DNA of 64,000 bases from positions 2,728,001 through 2,792,000 of the forward strand of contig NZ_CP098806.1 of assembly GCF_023822005.2 (NCBI RefSeq). Direction: 5' to 3'. Origin of the DNA: Dyadobacter fanqingshengii (GTDB taxonomy: Bacteria; Bacteroidota; Bacteroidia; Cytophagales; Spirosomataceae). Under the pieces are notes generated by a model. The model worked only from the letters and a program-made list of their open reading frames with translations, was not told the DNA's origin and ran no database searches. The stretch's first letter is position 1. The number at the start of each line of letters is the position of its first letter. The position numbers were made by a program, and so were the translations under genes. Below, piece after piece: positions 1-8,939 of this stretch.

Positions 1-903
1 TGGCTAGGCGCGGGATTGGCCGGCCTGGTGATCCCGCTGATCCTGATCAACCTGATTTTCATGCTGAACAGCACGGTGCAAAACCGGGAAGAGGTGGAGA
101 GGATCACGCATACATCTATTCTTGCGGAAATCGGGATGATGAAAGGAAAAGGAAGGAACCCGGCCGAGTCCATCATCAAAGTTACCAGCAGAAGTGCCGT
201 GGCTGAGCAATTCCGGGCGCTGCGCACCAACCTTCAATATATGGGGGATGGCAGCTGTCGAACCATTATGCTCACCTCTTCGATCAGCAGCGAAGGGAAA
301 AGTTTTATCAGTATCAATCTTGCTGTAAGTCTGGCATCGTCGGATAAGCGGGTGATCCTCATCGGATTGGACCTTCGCAAACCCTCCCTGCACAACCGAT
401 TGGAAATTACAAACAAGAAGGGCGCATCCAATTACCTGGTTGGGCAGAAAAATCTTGATGAGCTTATCCAGCCGTCCGGCCTGCACCCTCAGTTTGATGT
501 GTTGTCCTGCGGCCCTTTGCCTCCCAATCCGTCGGAATTACTAAGCAATGGCCGTTTACCCGAACTGATTGCCGAGCTGCGCGAGCGATATGATTACATT
601 TTGATAGACTCACCACCTTACGGATTGGTAACGGACGCCGCACTGATCTCGGAACATGTGGACGCCACATTGTATGTCGTAAGATTCAATCACACGCTTC
701 TGGATCACCTGAAACACATTAAGGAATTGCAGCGCACCAAACGGTTCGCTAATCTCAGCCTGATCTACAATGGTGTCGACTACGCCTTTGGCTACGGTTA
801 TGTGTATGGCTCAGGTGGAAATGCTTATGGATATCATACAGAAGATGTGCAGGACACCGGCTTCGGATTCAAAACCCTGAAGAAGCTGACCGGCATGTTT
901 TGA
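1..903 (+). CDS. Exopolysaccharide chain-length/BY-kinase protein, C-terminal part (5' truncated)
   Basis: The reading frame is open from base 1, so the N-terminus lies outside the window; about 300 residues are visible. The visible part starts with a hydrophobic stretch (second membrane helix of a Wzz-type domain), followed by a cytoplasmic P-loop kinase domain: Walker A SSISSEGKS near 271-306, Walker A' VILIGLDLRKP near 352-384, Walker B YILIDSPP near 595-618. The C-terminus has a tyrosine cluster (YAFGYGYVYGSGGNAYGY) typical of the autophosphorylated tail of bacterial tyrosine kinases. Such proteins control chain length and export of Wzy-dependent polysaccharides at the inner membrane, which fits the glycosyltransferase genes that follow on the same strand. 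Confidence 0.92.
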   Translation, partial: WLGAGLAGLVIPLILINLIFMLNSTVQNREEVERITHTSILAEIGMMKGKGRNPAESIIKVTSRSAVAEQFRALRTNLQYMGDGSCRTIMLTSSISSEGKSFISINLAVSLASSDKRVILIGLDLRKPSLHNRLEITNKKGASNYLVGQKNLDELIQPSGLHPQFDVLSCGPLPPNPSELLSNGRLPELIAELRERYDYILIDSPPYGLVTDAALISEHVDATLYVVRFNHTLLDHLKHIKELQRTKRFANLSLIYNGVDYAFGYGYVYGSGGNAYGYHTEDVQDTGFGFKTLKKLTGMF

Positions 904-1140
904 TAAAAATGGTAAAGACTTTGAGAAACGTATAAATAGCTACGTTATCAAATTAAGCGGAATGTTTATTTCGATGTGCAGTGCAACTGGGGGGTTGTGC
1001 GAAGGTTACATGCGAGAGTATTTTGGAAACGTCCGCTTTCGAATATGAGCGGTCGTCTGGATCCGTTTTGATTGCAGCTTTTAGAGGTAAATCAACAAGT
1101 AAAATGGGGATTTGTCTTGTCGTATTAACCATTAACCAGC

Positions 1141-2448
1141 TTGAAAAAACTTTCAGAACAAATACAGACGTACGCTGTTTATGACAAAGCAGTGAAATGG
1201 GGTAAGCTTATTGCGATCACCGGAGGAACGCAGGCGGCTGTTCAGGCAATGGGGCTGATAACAGGCATACTGATAATCAGGTTGTTGCCCATGAAAGAAT
1301 ATGCTTACTATACCATTGCTAACACGGTTTTAGGAACGATGATGGTACTTTCCGACAGTGGGATCAACAATGCGATCATCTCACAGGGCGGACCGGTATG
1401 GAAGGACAAGCAGCAATTGGGTACGGTTTTGTCGACGGGACTTTACCTCAGACGCAGATTTGCGGTGCTAAGCTTGTGTGTTTCGCTTCCCATACTGTTG
1501 TTTTTCCTGATCCATCAGGGAGCAGGATGGCCTACGAGTTTACTGATTGCGGCGGCATTGATCCCGGCATTTACTGCGGGGTTATCGGATTCGATCCTGG
1601 AAATCCCATCCAGGCTGCACCAGGACATCAAGTCCTTACAGGTGAACCAGTTGTTGGTAGGGATCGGACGCTTTGCACTGAGCATTCTCTCATTGTCCAT
1701 TTTCCCCTGGACATTCATTTCATTGCTAGCCAATGGGATACCCAGGATTTGGGGCAATGTTAAGCTGAAACAGAATGCGGGCCGGTTCGCTGATTTCAGC
1801 AAACCGGTGGATGCGGCTGTGAATGCGGAGATGCTTAAAATGGTAAAACGGATTTTTCCGTTGACAGTCTACTATGCTTATTCCGGCCAGATTGTGATCT
1901 GGTTGGTTTCGCTTTCCGGTACCGCATTTGCGGTGGCACAGATAGGGGCCTTGGGCAGGATATCGATGGTTTTGAATTTTTTCAACGTCATGTTCGCAAT
2001 CATGGTCATTCCTAGATTTGCGCGGTTAAATGCGGACCGGAATAAGCTCTTGTTGAGCTTTATGATGATTATGGGTGGACTTTTCATGTTTTCAATGCTG
2101 ATTGTGCTCATTTCGTGGCTGTTCTCACCGGTAATCCTGTCTGTTTTGGGCAGGGAATATGCCGATCTGGAAACGGCGTTGGTGCTGAATATGGCAGGAA
2201 GTTCGCTGGCAATGATCAGCGGGGCAGTTTACGGGATCTATTCCAGCAGAGGATGGACCATACAGCCTTTCTTTTCTATTGGATTGAACCTGCTTACGGT
2301 GATTGCCGGCATTATGCTCCTTGACGTGTCAAACCTGAAAGGCGTTTTGATATTCAACATTATTGTAGCATTTGCCCAATTCCTGGTCAACACGGCTTTT
2401 TGCAGCTTTAAAATTTTGAAAACGAAGCATTTGGTAGCGGCAGAATGA
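1141..2448 (+). CDS. Wzx-like polysaccharide flippase (MATE/MOP superfamily)
   Basis: A 435-residue protein rich in hydrophobic helices (about 12), with the layout of oligosaccharide flippases: an N-terminal amphipathic part, then paired membrane helices and a hydrophilic middle loop near residues 210-235. It would flip undecaprenyl-linked repeat units across the inner membrane. The start is a TTG at 1141 (MKKLSEQIQ); no in-frame ATG lies near enough to keep the first helix, so TTG is accepted with some doubt. It is separated from the kinase gene by 237 non-coding bases and overlaps the next gene by four bases (ATGA), so the two are probably co-translated. Function is inferred from topology and context. 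Confidence 0.85.
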   Translation: MKKLSEQIQTYAVYDKAVKWGKLIAITGGTQAAVQAMGLITGILIIRLLPMKEYAYYTIANTVLGTMMVLSDSGINNAIISQGGPVWKDKQQLGTVLSTGLYLRRRFAVLSLCVSLPILLFFLIHQGAGWPTSLLIAAALIPAFTAGLSDSILEIPSRLHQDIKSLQVNQLLVGIGRFALSILSLSIFPWTFISLLANGIPRIWGNVKLKQNAGRFADFSKPVDAAVNAEMLKMVKRIFPLTVYYAYSGQIVIWLVSLSGTAFAVAQIGALGRISMVLNFFNVMFAIMVIPRFARLNADRNKLLLSFMMIMGGLFMFSMLIVLISWLFSPVILSVLGREYADLETALVLNMAGSSLAMISGAVYGIYSSRGWTIQPFFSIGLNLLTVIAGIMLLDVSNLKGVLIFNIIVAFAQFLVNTAFCSFKILKTKHLVAAE

Positions 2449-3287
2449 TAACCATGAGCCTGGTAACGATTTTTATATTGACCACATTTGGCCTGTTCAT
2501 CGGCTACAATATGGGTTTGCGTATGTTTCCCGCCGTCCGTTACAAATCATACGACCGTATCGAGCGCTGTGAGGAATATGTGTATCAGGGTAATTATGAC
2601 AGAGTTTTCGTAGGCTCAGGACTGATTGGCGAACTGGACCATTACCTGCCCTACGGAGCATTTAATTTATGCTTCCCGTATTCCGGGAGTTGTGCAGGGC
2701 TGGAAATCATTGCATTATCAGGCAAGGTGCCGGAAGTGGTTTTTATCGAGACAAACTATATTTTCAAAGGCCCGGACAAAGAACTTACAGGGGTTTTGGA
2801 AAAACAATGGAGAAAGATGAGGCGCATTGCCCCTGCTTTTTTGAAAAAAAACCGGCCCGATTCGCTGATCAAATTGGCGGTAAGGCATTTTTCCAATTCG
2901 GGGAGGCCGGAAATGGCAAGCCCGGATTTTGGGCGGCTGAATACGGAAGAGCTCGACCGATTTTATCGCATTTACAATGAACAGATTGACACACACCACT
3001 TTGAAAATATTTTAGAAGAACTGGGAAAGCATGTGGATTATATCCGCGCACAAGGCTGTCAGATCGTATTTTTTGAAATGCCCGTGCACAAGGACCTTTA
3101 CCACACCCGATTGCTGGAATATCAGAGAAACACATTAAAAGCATTTTTTAATAATGAAAATGACCACTGGATCGAATCAGGCCAGGTACATGATTACCAG
3201 ACCGTCGACGGCATTCACCTGACGAAGGAAAGCATGTATCGCTACGCCAATTTTTTGATCCATAATAAAAGGACCTTACTCACGTAA
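2445..3287 (+). CDS. SGNH-hydrolase-like membrane-anchored protein, probable polysaccharide modification
   Basis: 280 residues, with one N-terminal membrane helix (residues 4-24) followed by a soluble domain. After the helix comes VFVGSGLIGE, which resembles block I of SGNH/DltD-like enzymes but with Gly-Ser-Gly instead of the usual Gly-Asp/Ser-Ser. Near the C-terminus DGIHLTKES supplies the Asp-x-x-His pair of that fold, and QIVFFEMPVH looks like the preceding strand. I infer an SGNH-fold acyl-transfer or esterase protein acting outside the inner membrane on the exopolysaccharide. It overlaps the flippase gene by four bases and is followed at 10 bases by a glycosyltransferase, so it belongs to the cluster. 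Family membership is moderately sure; substrate unknown. Confidence 0.6.
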   Translation: MITMSLVTIFILTTFGLFIGYNMGLRMFPAVRYKSYDRIERCEEYVYQGNYDRVFVGSGLIGELDHYLPYGAFNLCFPYSGSCAGLEIIALSGKVPEVVFIETNYIFKGPDKELTGVLEKQWRKMRRIAPAFLKKNRPDSLIKLAVRHFSNSGRPEMASPDFGRLNTEELDRFYRIYNEQIDTHHFENILEELGKHVDYIRAQGCQIVFFEMPVHKDLYHTRLLEYQRNTLKAFFNNENDHWIESGQVHDYQTVDGIHLTKESMYRYANFLIHNKRTLLT

Positions 3288-3297
3288 CCCGTTAAAA

Positions 3298-4245
3298 ATG
3301 AATATAGCTGTATGCACCCTTTTTGAAGGTCACTACCATTATGGTGTAGCCGCACTGGTCAATTCGTTGTCTAAAAACGGATTTTCCGGGCACATCTATG
3401 CCGGCTATAAAGGAAGCATTCCCGAGTGGGCTAACGGCAAAAGGGAAAAAGTGCTACAATGGGAAAATTGCAGCACGATAACCCCTGTGGAAGGGATTAC
3501 AGTGCATTTCCTTCCCGTCAAAACCGAATTTCATCTTACCAATTATAAACCTGGCTTCGTCATTGAACTCATGGAGCAGGTTGCGGACGATGTGGCCGGC
3601 GTCTTCTATTTTGACCCGGACATTGTCATCAAATGCAGGTGGTCCTTTTACGAACAATGGCTCTCACTGGGCGTTCCGCTCGTGCACGAGATCACCAATA
3701 ACGATATGCCTGCCACCCATCCGGTGCGGGTGCTATGGCGTGATTTGATCCGTAAAAATGACCTGGAAGTTACCAATCACATTCATTCTTATATCAATGC
3801 GGGTTTCTGGGGAATCAGCCGGGAGCACGTGGAATTTGCGCATTTATATAAAAAATTCGTAGAGATATCCGTGACAGATTATAACATGGATTTGAACGAC
3901 TTCACTTTCGATCTGGACCGTACCAATCCGTTTTTTGCCAAGGACCAGGATGCCTTGAACATTGCCGCCATGTGCAGCCGGGTCCCGCTTAGCGAGTACG
4001 GCCCCGAAGCTATGGATTTTGTTCACGGCGGGAAGGTGATGTCGCACGCAACGGGCAGCCCAAAACCATGGAAAAAGAATTATATGCTGAGTTTTCTGAA
4101 AGGAAACCCACCGTCGCTTTCCGACCGCGCTTATTGGAATAATACCAATGATGCCGTCCGGCTTTATCCCGGTTATTATGTTGGATTGAAACAGCTGGAA
4201 ATGAAAGTAGCGACTTTTCTGGGGAGATTTTACAAACGGTATTAA
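3298..4245 (+). CDS. GT8-like glycosyltransferase
   Basis: 315 residues. The N-terminus (MNIAVCTLFEGHYHYGVAAL) is a GT-A nucleotide-sugar binding start; the metal-binding DxD motif is seen in VFYFDPDIVIK near residue 100; INAGFWGISRE and the late HGGKVMSHATGSPKPW match the N-A-G and H-x-x-G-x-x-KPW signatures of family 8 glycosyltransferases. It should transfer a sugar from a nucleotide donor to the growing lipid-linked repeat unit on the cytoplasmic side. Donor and acceptor cannot be read from the sequence. It follows the SGNH-like gene by 10 bases and precedes an acetyltransferase gene by about 10 bases. Confidence 0.78.
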   Translation: MNIAVCTLFEGHYHYGVAALVNSLSKNGFSGHIYAGYKGSIPEWANGKREKVLQWENCSTITPVEGITVHFLPVKTEFHLTNYKPGFVIELMEQVADDVAGVFYFDPDIVIKCRWSFYEQWLSLGVPLVHEITNNDMPATHPVRVLWRDLIRKNDLEVTNHIHSYINAGFWGISREHVEFAHLYKKFVEISVTDYNMDLNDFTFDLDRTNPFFAKDQDALNIAAMCSRVPLSEYGPEAMDFVHGGKVMSHATGSPKPWKKNYMLSFLKGNPPSLSDRAYWNNTNDAVRLYPGYYVGLKQLEMKVATFLGRFYKRY

Positions 4246-4255
4246 CAAAAAAGTG

Positions 4256-4795
4256 ATGAAAGGACTACTGTCAGAATTCAGATTGTACCTGTGCAACCAC
4301 TGGATCAAACATATTCCAAGTAACCGGATCAGGCTGTGGTATTACCGTAATGTGATGCAGTTCAACATTGAAAACGGCAGTCACATTTTCATGGGCTGCA
4401 CCTTTGATTCGGCAAAAAACCTGACCATAGGACGCAATTCGGTGGTCAACGCCAATTGCAGGATCGACAACCGCGGGACAATAGTGATCGGCGAGAATGT
4501 ATCAATTTCAAATGAAGTATGCATCCTGACAGGAGATCACGACATGGATTCAGACGATTTCCTGGGGCGCGACCATCCGGTGAGTATCGGCAGTTATGCG
4601 TGGATCGGGACAAGAGCCATGATACTGCCGGGTGTGAACGTTGGAGAAGCGGCAGTGGTGGGCGCAGGCGCAGTAGTAACCAGGCATGTGCATCCGTTCG
4701 ATGTGGTGGCTGGGGTTCCTGCCCGGAAAATACGCGAACGTGCCTTTAACAAGGCTTTTAAATATTCAAATGATTACAAAAGATTATTTCAGTAA
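4256..4795 (+). CDS. Hexapeptide-repeat (left-handed beta-helix) O-acetyltransferase
   Basis: 179 residues. The sequence is a series of hexapeptide turns (IVIGENVSISNEV, VSIGSYAWIGTRAMILPGVNVGEAAVVGAGAVV) that form a left-handed beta-helix, with GDHDMDS holding the probable catalytic His. The end, VVAGVPARKIRERAF, is the usual tail of WcaF/maltose-acetyltransferase type enzymes. It probably puts an acetyl group from acetyl-CoA on a sugar hydroxyl of the exopolysaccharide unit. A GTG at 4253 directly precedes the ATG at 4256; the ATG was preferred. It lies tightly between two glycosyltransferase genes. Confidence 0.85.
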   Translation: MKGLLSEFRLYLCNHWIKHIPSNRIRLWYYRNVMQFNIENGSHIFMGCTFDSAKNLTIGRNSVVNANCRIDNRGTIVIGENVSISNEVCILTGDHDMDSDDFLGRDHPVSIGSYAWIGTRAMILPGVNVGEAAVVGAGAVVTRHVHPFDVVAGVPARKIRERAFNKAFKYSNDYKRLFQ

Positions 4796-4813
4796 GGAGT
4801 TTTCCAAATCAAA

Positions 4814-5743
4814 ATGTCTATGCTGATTTCCATTTGTATACCCACTTATTCGCGTCTGGAATATCTGAAAAAATCGGTGCAGAGCTGCTTGGACCAGACC
4901 TATAAGCACATTGAGATATGCGTATCCCAGGATCCAAAAAAGGACGGGCCCGATCGTGAGATAATGGAATGGTGCCAGGAACAGGCGCAAAAAATCCCGT
5001 TTTTCACGTACAACCTGAATATTAACAACCTGGGACTGGCAGGGAACTGGAACGAATGTGTGCAGATCGCTTCCGGTAAATACATGATCATTATCGGGGA
5101 CGACGATATCCTGATGCCCGACTTTATCCAGTCGCTTGCAGAGCAGCTGGAAGCAGAGCGTGCGGATGTAGCATTCAGCAATCAGTATTTTATTGATGAA
5201 GAAGGCAGGATCCTGCATGCATACACCGAAGAGGCCAATGCTACTTACCACCGCAATGACCTTCCTCCCGGACGCGTTTCGGACCCGGTAGCCACCGTTT
5301 TGAACAACAGTGTACCCATGTCGGCAGCATTGATCAGGCGTGACCTGCTTTTGAAATACCCCTTTGACACAAGCCTTAATACACCGGAATTTGAGGTTTT
5401 CCTGAAAATTGCCGTGAACGGCGGAAGCTTCACATATCATGCTGAAAAGCTCGCTTGTTACCGGGTTCACCCACTGGCAGCAACGTCGGGCGGCCTGACC
5501 ATTGACAAGTTGCTCCGCAATGTGATCAGTATCGACGTGCCGTCCCGCTATCAGAAGCAAAAATTTGATTTCGTGTCATCCAAGCTGATCCCGGGCATTA
5601 ACATGAGCCTGCGCAGAGGCGACAAGTCCCTGGCGCTCGCATTTATGAAGAGCCCGTATTATCCAAAAAACAAAATGCATATCAGACTGGCACAAGCGAT
5701 GATCTCGACTTTGCCATCCTGGGCTATACAAAGAATTTTATAA
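4814..5743 (+). CDS. GT2 family glycosyltransferase
   Basis: 309 residues. The start LISICIPTYSRLEYLKKSV and YKHIEICVSQDP are the nucleotide-binding strands of a family 2 GT-A enzyme; the DxD equivalent is IIIGDDDILMPDF near residue 98. The C-terminal part (FLKIAVNGGSFTYHAEKLACYRVHP) matches the acceptor-side region of family 2 enzymes with the late His. It is soluble, with no membrane helix, and is expected at the cytoplasmic face. It starts 18 bases after the acetyltransferase gene and ends 9 bases before the next glycosyltransferase gene. Confidence 0.88.
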   Translation: MSMLISICIPTYSRLEYLKKSVQSCLDQTYKHIEICVSQDPKKDGPDREIMEWCQEQAQKIPFFTYNLNINNLGLAGNWNECVQIASGKYMIIIGDDDILMPDFIQSLAEQLEAERADVAFSNQYFIDEEGRILHAYTEEANATYHRNDLPPGRVSDPVATVLNNSVPMSAALIRRDLLLKYPFDTSLNTPEFEVFLKIAVNGGSFTYHAEKLACYRVHPLAATSGGLTIDKLLRNVISIDVPSRYQKQKFDFVSSKLIPGINMSLRRGDKSLALAFMKSPYYPKNKMHIRLAQAMISTLPSWAIQRIL

Positions 5744-5752
5744 CTGCCTGAA

Positions 5753-6895
5753 ATGAAGATACTGTTCATTTGCCCATCCCTTGAAGAAGGATCTGACGGC
5801 GTCGGAGACTATGCACGCCGCATGTCGTCCGAGGTGATCAGGGCGGGCCACCATGCATCTATCATTGCGCTGAATGACATGCACCTGGCCCCGCAGCAGC
5901 AAGAGCGTATTCAGTATGACCGCGGGCTGGCGATCAGGGTTTTGAGGCTTTCCAGCCGCCTTTCCTGGGGCGAGCGGATCACATTGGCAGGTAACTTTAT
6001 CCGTCTGGCCAGGCCCGACTGGATCAGCTTACAATATGTGCCTTATGGGTTTCAAAAAAAGGGATTACCATTTGGTCTGGGCGGATCATTGAAAAAAATC
6101 ACCGCTGGTATTCCATGCCACATCATGTTTCACGAAATGTGGGTAGGCATTACCAGGCTTTCACCATTGAAACACAAGCTTTACGGATTTTTCCAAACCC
6201 GGATCGCAAGAGAAATGGTAAGGAAGCTTAATCCACGCATTATCACAACCAGCAACAGGCTCTATCAGCTTGTGCTCGAAAATAAGCAGATCGAGGCGGG
6301 TATACTGCCGCTTTTCAGCAACATTTCGCTAATGCCAAAAGACGCGCAGTTTGCCGATTCTGTTTATAGGCAGCTTGGAATATTACAGCACGAGCGCCAA
6401 AATTATGTGGTCATCGGATTGTTCGGAAGCCTTTATCCGGGTTGTGATCTGGAAAGCACGATCCGGGATCAATATCAGGCCGCACTCTCAGTGGGTAAGA
6501 AACTCGCTTTTATTGCATTCGGACGCATTGGCGCGAAGGATGCATACGAAAAATTGAAAACTGAGTTTGAGAACCAGGTAACATTTGCCAACCTGGGCGA
6601 GTTGCCGGAAGCCCGGGTTTCCACCGTGCTGCAATTACTTGACAAAGCTATATCCGGCACGCCGCGACAGCATTATGGCAAAAGCGGGGTGTACGCAGCC
6701 ATGAAATTGCACAAGCTCGAAGTACTGACCTCTTCGTGGAGCTCTATTCCGGAATACGATAGCCAGATCAGCGCTTATAATGATTTTCTGGAAGAAAGAG
6801 ACCCTGAGGAATGGAGCACACAGTTCGTTTCAAATGAATTCCTGAACATGTTAGTCAATAGCAACTCAAAAGCAACAGTGCCAAAATTAACGTAA
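5753..6895 (+). CDS. GT4-like glycosyltransferase (GT-B fold)
   Basis: 380 residues. MKILFICPSLEEGSDGVGDYARRM is the glycine-rich first loop of GT-B glycosyltransferases, and HIMFHEMWVG and ITTSNRLYQLV follow the family 4 N-domain pattern. The C-terminal half keeps only a weak form of the E-x7-E region (KSGVYAAMKLHKLEVL), so donor binding may differ from the standard family. It probably adds one sugar to the repeat unit. Placement (9 bases after one gene, 5 bases before the next) shows it is part of the same transcript. Confidence 0.7.
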   Translation: MKILFICPSLEEGSDGVGDYARRMSSEVIRAGHHASIIALNDMHLAPQQQERIQYDRGLAIRVLRLSSRLSWGERITLAGNFIRLARPDWISLQYVPYGFQKKGLPFGLGGSLKKITAGIPCHIMFHEMWVGITRLSPLKHKLYGFFQTRIAREMVRKLNPRIITTSNRLYQLVLENKQIEAGILPLFSNISLMPKDAQFADSVYRQLGILQHERQNYVVIGLFGSLYPGCDLESTIRDQYQAALSVGKKLAFIAFGRIGAKDAYEKLKTEFENQVTFANLGELPEARVSTVLQLLDKAISGTPRQHYGKSGVYAAMKLHKLEVLTSSWSSIPEYDSQISAYNDFLEERDPEEWSTQFVSNEFLNMLVNSNSKATVPKLT

Positions 6896-6900
6896 TTGAT

Positions 6901-7932
6901 ATGGATCGTTTTCTTACAATTGACTCAAAGAAGGGCGGTAACGGGGATATATGGATGCGCCTGGTAGGCTTTTACGCCGTCGCCGATCTGCTTCCCGGTT
7001 TCAAGTTGCGGATATGCATTCCCTCCTATTTTGGAACACTGGCCGAATTTGCTTTTGGCGACAAGCTTATCATTGTAACGGACAATTCCTGTAAGTCAGA
7101 CCTGGAATACACCAATTTGGGAATCAGGCATTTATATAAAGATTTATTAAAAGGAAAACGGTTCATTTCGCCTTATCAGCGGTCTGTTATACATGATAAG
7201 AAGAAGAAAGTATTTAAAGATTATGTCAACACCTGGATCTTCAATGCAGCAGACCAACTGGGCATTGTTCAAATTCCGGCTGCAAGATGGATCTCCGTCT
7301 ATCAAGGCTATTTAGACATTATCGGGATCAAAAAGCTGAGACACATTTCCTATGATGATTTTACCGATCAGGTGGAAAAGAACCATCCGCGGCTGGTTGA
7401 GAAATTCCTGACGCCGGTTCCGGCTTCCAAAGACCTCAATATTCCTGAGGACTTGCATGAGCACATTGTTATTTTCCCAAATGGAACAGGCAGACAGTTC
7501 GTCCCGCTCTGGTGGGCAAAGAAACATATGCCGGACGCTTACTATGCCTTTTTTGCTAATGATAACTATGCTGAAACATTCAAGAACGCCGGGTTAAAAA
7601 CCATACGGTTTTTCCGGTCCGAAGACATTGTCAGACTAGCCCAGGAAGCAAGATGGACGATCAGCACGGACAGCTTTCCGTCGCACTTGCTGCAAACGGC
7701 TATGAACAAATGCACCATTCTGGTCACCGGAACTTTGAAAGGCAGGATCGTGTCACCCGCATTTAAAGGAAAAGTGGTTGACGCGGATGCAATCTGCCAT
7801 CCCTGTCTGCACCTGGCCAGAGACTTGCATCCACTTTGTGCAGCCGGTCACAGTGAATGTATCAACTGGCACATGCACACATATACGTCCAATATTCTGA
7901 AATCGGTATACGAGCTCGCTGGCCATTCCTAA
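6901..7932 (+). CDS. GT9-like (heptosyltransferase-fold) glycosyltransferase
   Basis: 343 residues. The N-terminus TIDSKKGGNGDIWMRLVGFY resembles the glycine-rich start of family 9 enzymes (normally GDxL). The C-domain HIVIFPNGTGRQFVPLWW and ISTDSFPSHLLQ correspond to the family 9 regions that read as an Asn-Gly strand and S-x-D-S-x-P-x-H, where the donor sits. A late Cys-containing stretch (HPCLHLARDLHPLCAAGHSEC) also occurs in heptosyltransferase-like proteins. The sugar need not be heptose. It is 5 bases from the upstream gene and 11 bases from the next. Confidence 0.62.
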   Translation: MDRFLTIDSKKGGNGDIWMRLVGFYAVADLLPGFKLRICIPSYFGTLAEFAFGDKLIIVTDNSCKSDLEYTNLGIRHLYKDLLKGKRFISPYQRSVIHDKKKKVFKDYVNTWIFNAADQLGIVQIPAARWISVYQGYLDIIGIKKLRHISYDDFTDQVEKNHPRLVEKFLTPVPASKDLNIPEDLHEHIVIFPNGTGRQFVPLWWAKKHMPDAYYAFFANDNYAETFKNAGLKTIRFFRSEDIVRLAQEARWTISTDSFPSHLLQTAMNKCTILVTGTLKGRIVSPAFKGKVVDADAICHPCLHLARDLHPLCAAGHSECINWHMHTYTSNILKSVYELAGHS

Positions 7933-7943
7933 CCCATTTGAAA

Positions 7944-8939
7944 ATGAAAATTTCCGTTTGCATTCCCACCTACAACCAAGCGGCCTACATCGGGCTTACC
8001 ATACGTAGCGTAATGGTGCAAACCTTATTGCCCGACGAGATCATCGTATCAGATGATCGCAGCACCGACAACACCCGCGAAATACTGGAAAATCTTGCCG
8101 CTGAAATCGGCATCCTGACCATTATCCACCAACCAAGCAACAAAGGGATCGCGGGCAACACCGACGCCTGCCTGCGTGCGGCGACGGGCGATTACATTGT
8201 TAAGCTTGATTCTGATGATGCACTTTTGCCCGACTACATCAAAACACTTTCAGCATTGCTGACCGAGCATCCGCAGGCAGGTTACGCGCATGCGGCAGTT
8301 CGCGAAATAGATCACAATGGCCACGCCGGTGAACCCAGAAGGCTCCTGCGGGGCGCAGGATTCGTCACCAGTGAAGATGCATTGAAATCCGCATTGAAAG
8401 GTTATCGGGTTGCCGCAAACATATTGATGTTTAGAAAAAAGGCGCTTGAAAAAGTAGATTACATCCAATGCACGCAGGATTTTGCGGAGGATTATTTCCT
8501 GTCGGTATGCATTGCAAAAGCAGGGTATGGTAATGTTTATAGTCCCAAAATCCTCTCAGCCTACCGGGTTTGGACGGATCAGGGGAATGTACGAAAGCGA
8601 CGTAAACTGGCGGAGATCAATGGTCTGAATGCTGTTTTAAGCAATGCAATTACGCCTGCTTTTGAACAGCGCGCCTGGGATTTAAAACCTGTCCTGCGCG
8701 CAAAGCAGCATTTCGCTATCACGCATTCAGGATGCCTTTCTTGGGAAGTTTATAACAAAGAAGAAAAGAGAGAGCTGGAAAATGCGATTCTGAAACTATC
8801 GTCCGCACCCGCGACAAAATTTCATATATGGAGCCATAAAAATGGTTTTGGAAGGGTGCTCGAAGTGTATCAAAATTCCGCTGCGACAATCAAAAAACAC
8901 GTTAAAAAACTGATTTTAACCAAGTCACAAACCCGATGA
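7944..8939 (+). CDS. GT2 family glycosyltransferase
   Basis: 331 residues from the ATG at 7944. The start is chosen because MKISVCIPTYNQAAYIG is the family 2 first strand; a longer frame from 7857 would run into the previous gene. IIVSDDRSTDNTREIL supplies the donor-binding aspartates and YIVKLDSDDALLPDYI the DxD motif; AEDYFLSVCIAKAGY carries the probable catalytic Glu-Asp. It is a soluble cytoplasmic transferase for the exopolysaccharide. The stop overlaps the start of the next gene by four bases (ATGA). Confidence 0.88.
   Translation: MKISVCIPTYNQAAYIGLTIRSVMVQTLLPDEIIVSDDRSTDNTREILENLAAEIGILTIIHQPSNKGIAGNTDACLRAATGDYIVKLDSDDALLPDYIKTLSALLTEHPQAGYAHAAVREIDHNGHAGEPRRLLRGAGFVTSEDALKSALKGYRVAANILMFRKKALEKVDYIQCTQDFAEDYFLSVCIAKAGYGNVYSPKILSAYRVWTDQGNVRKRRKLAEINGLNAVLSNAITPAFEQRAWDLKPVLRAKQHFAITHSGCLSWEVYNKEEKRELENAILKLSSAPATKFHIWSHKNGFGRVLEVYQNSAATIKKHVKKLILTKSQTR

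Noticed and set aside
981..1184. 67-codon plus-strand frame in the gap after the kinase gene
   Set aside because: It overlaps the flippase start, has no protein pattern, and the gap reads as non-coding.
4784..5560. Minus-strand open frame of 258 codons
   Set aside because: It is the shadow of the family 2 glycosyltransferase gene 4814-5743, whose motifs are intact; the shadow frame shows only scattered Cys, His and Val.
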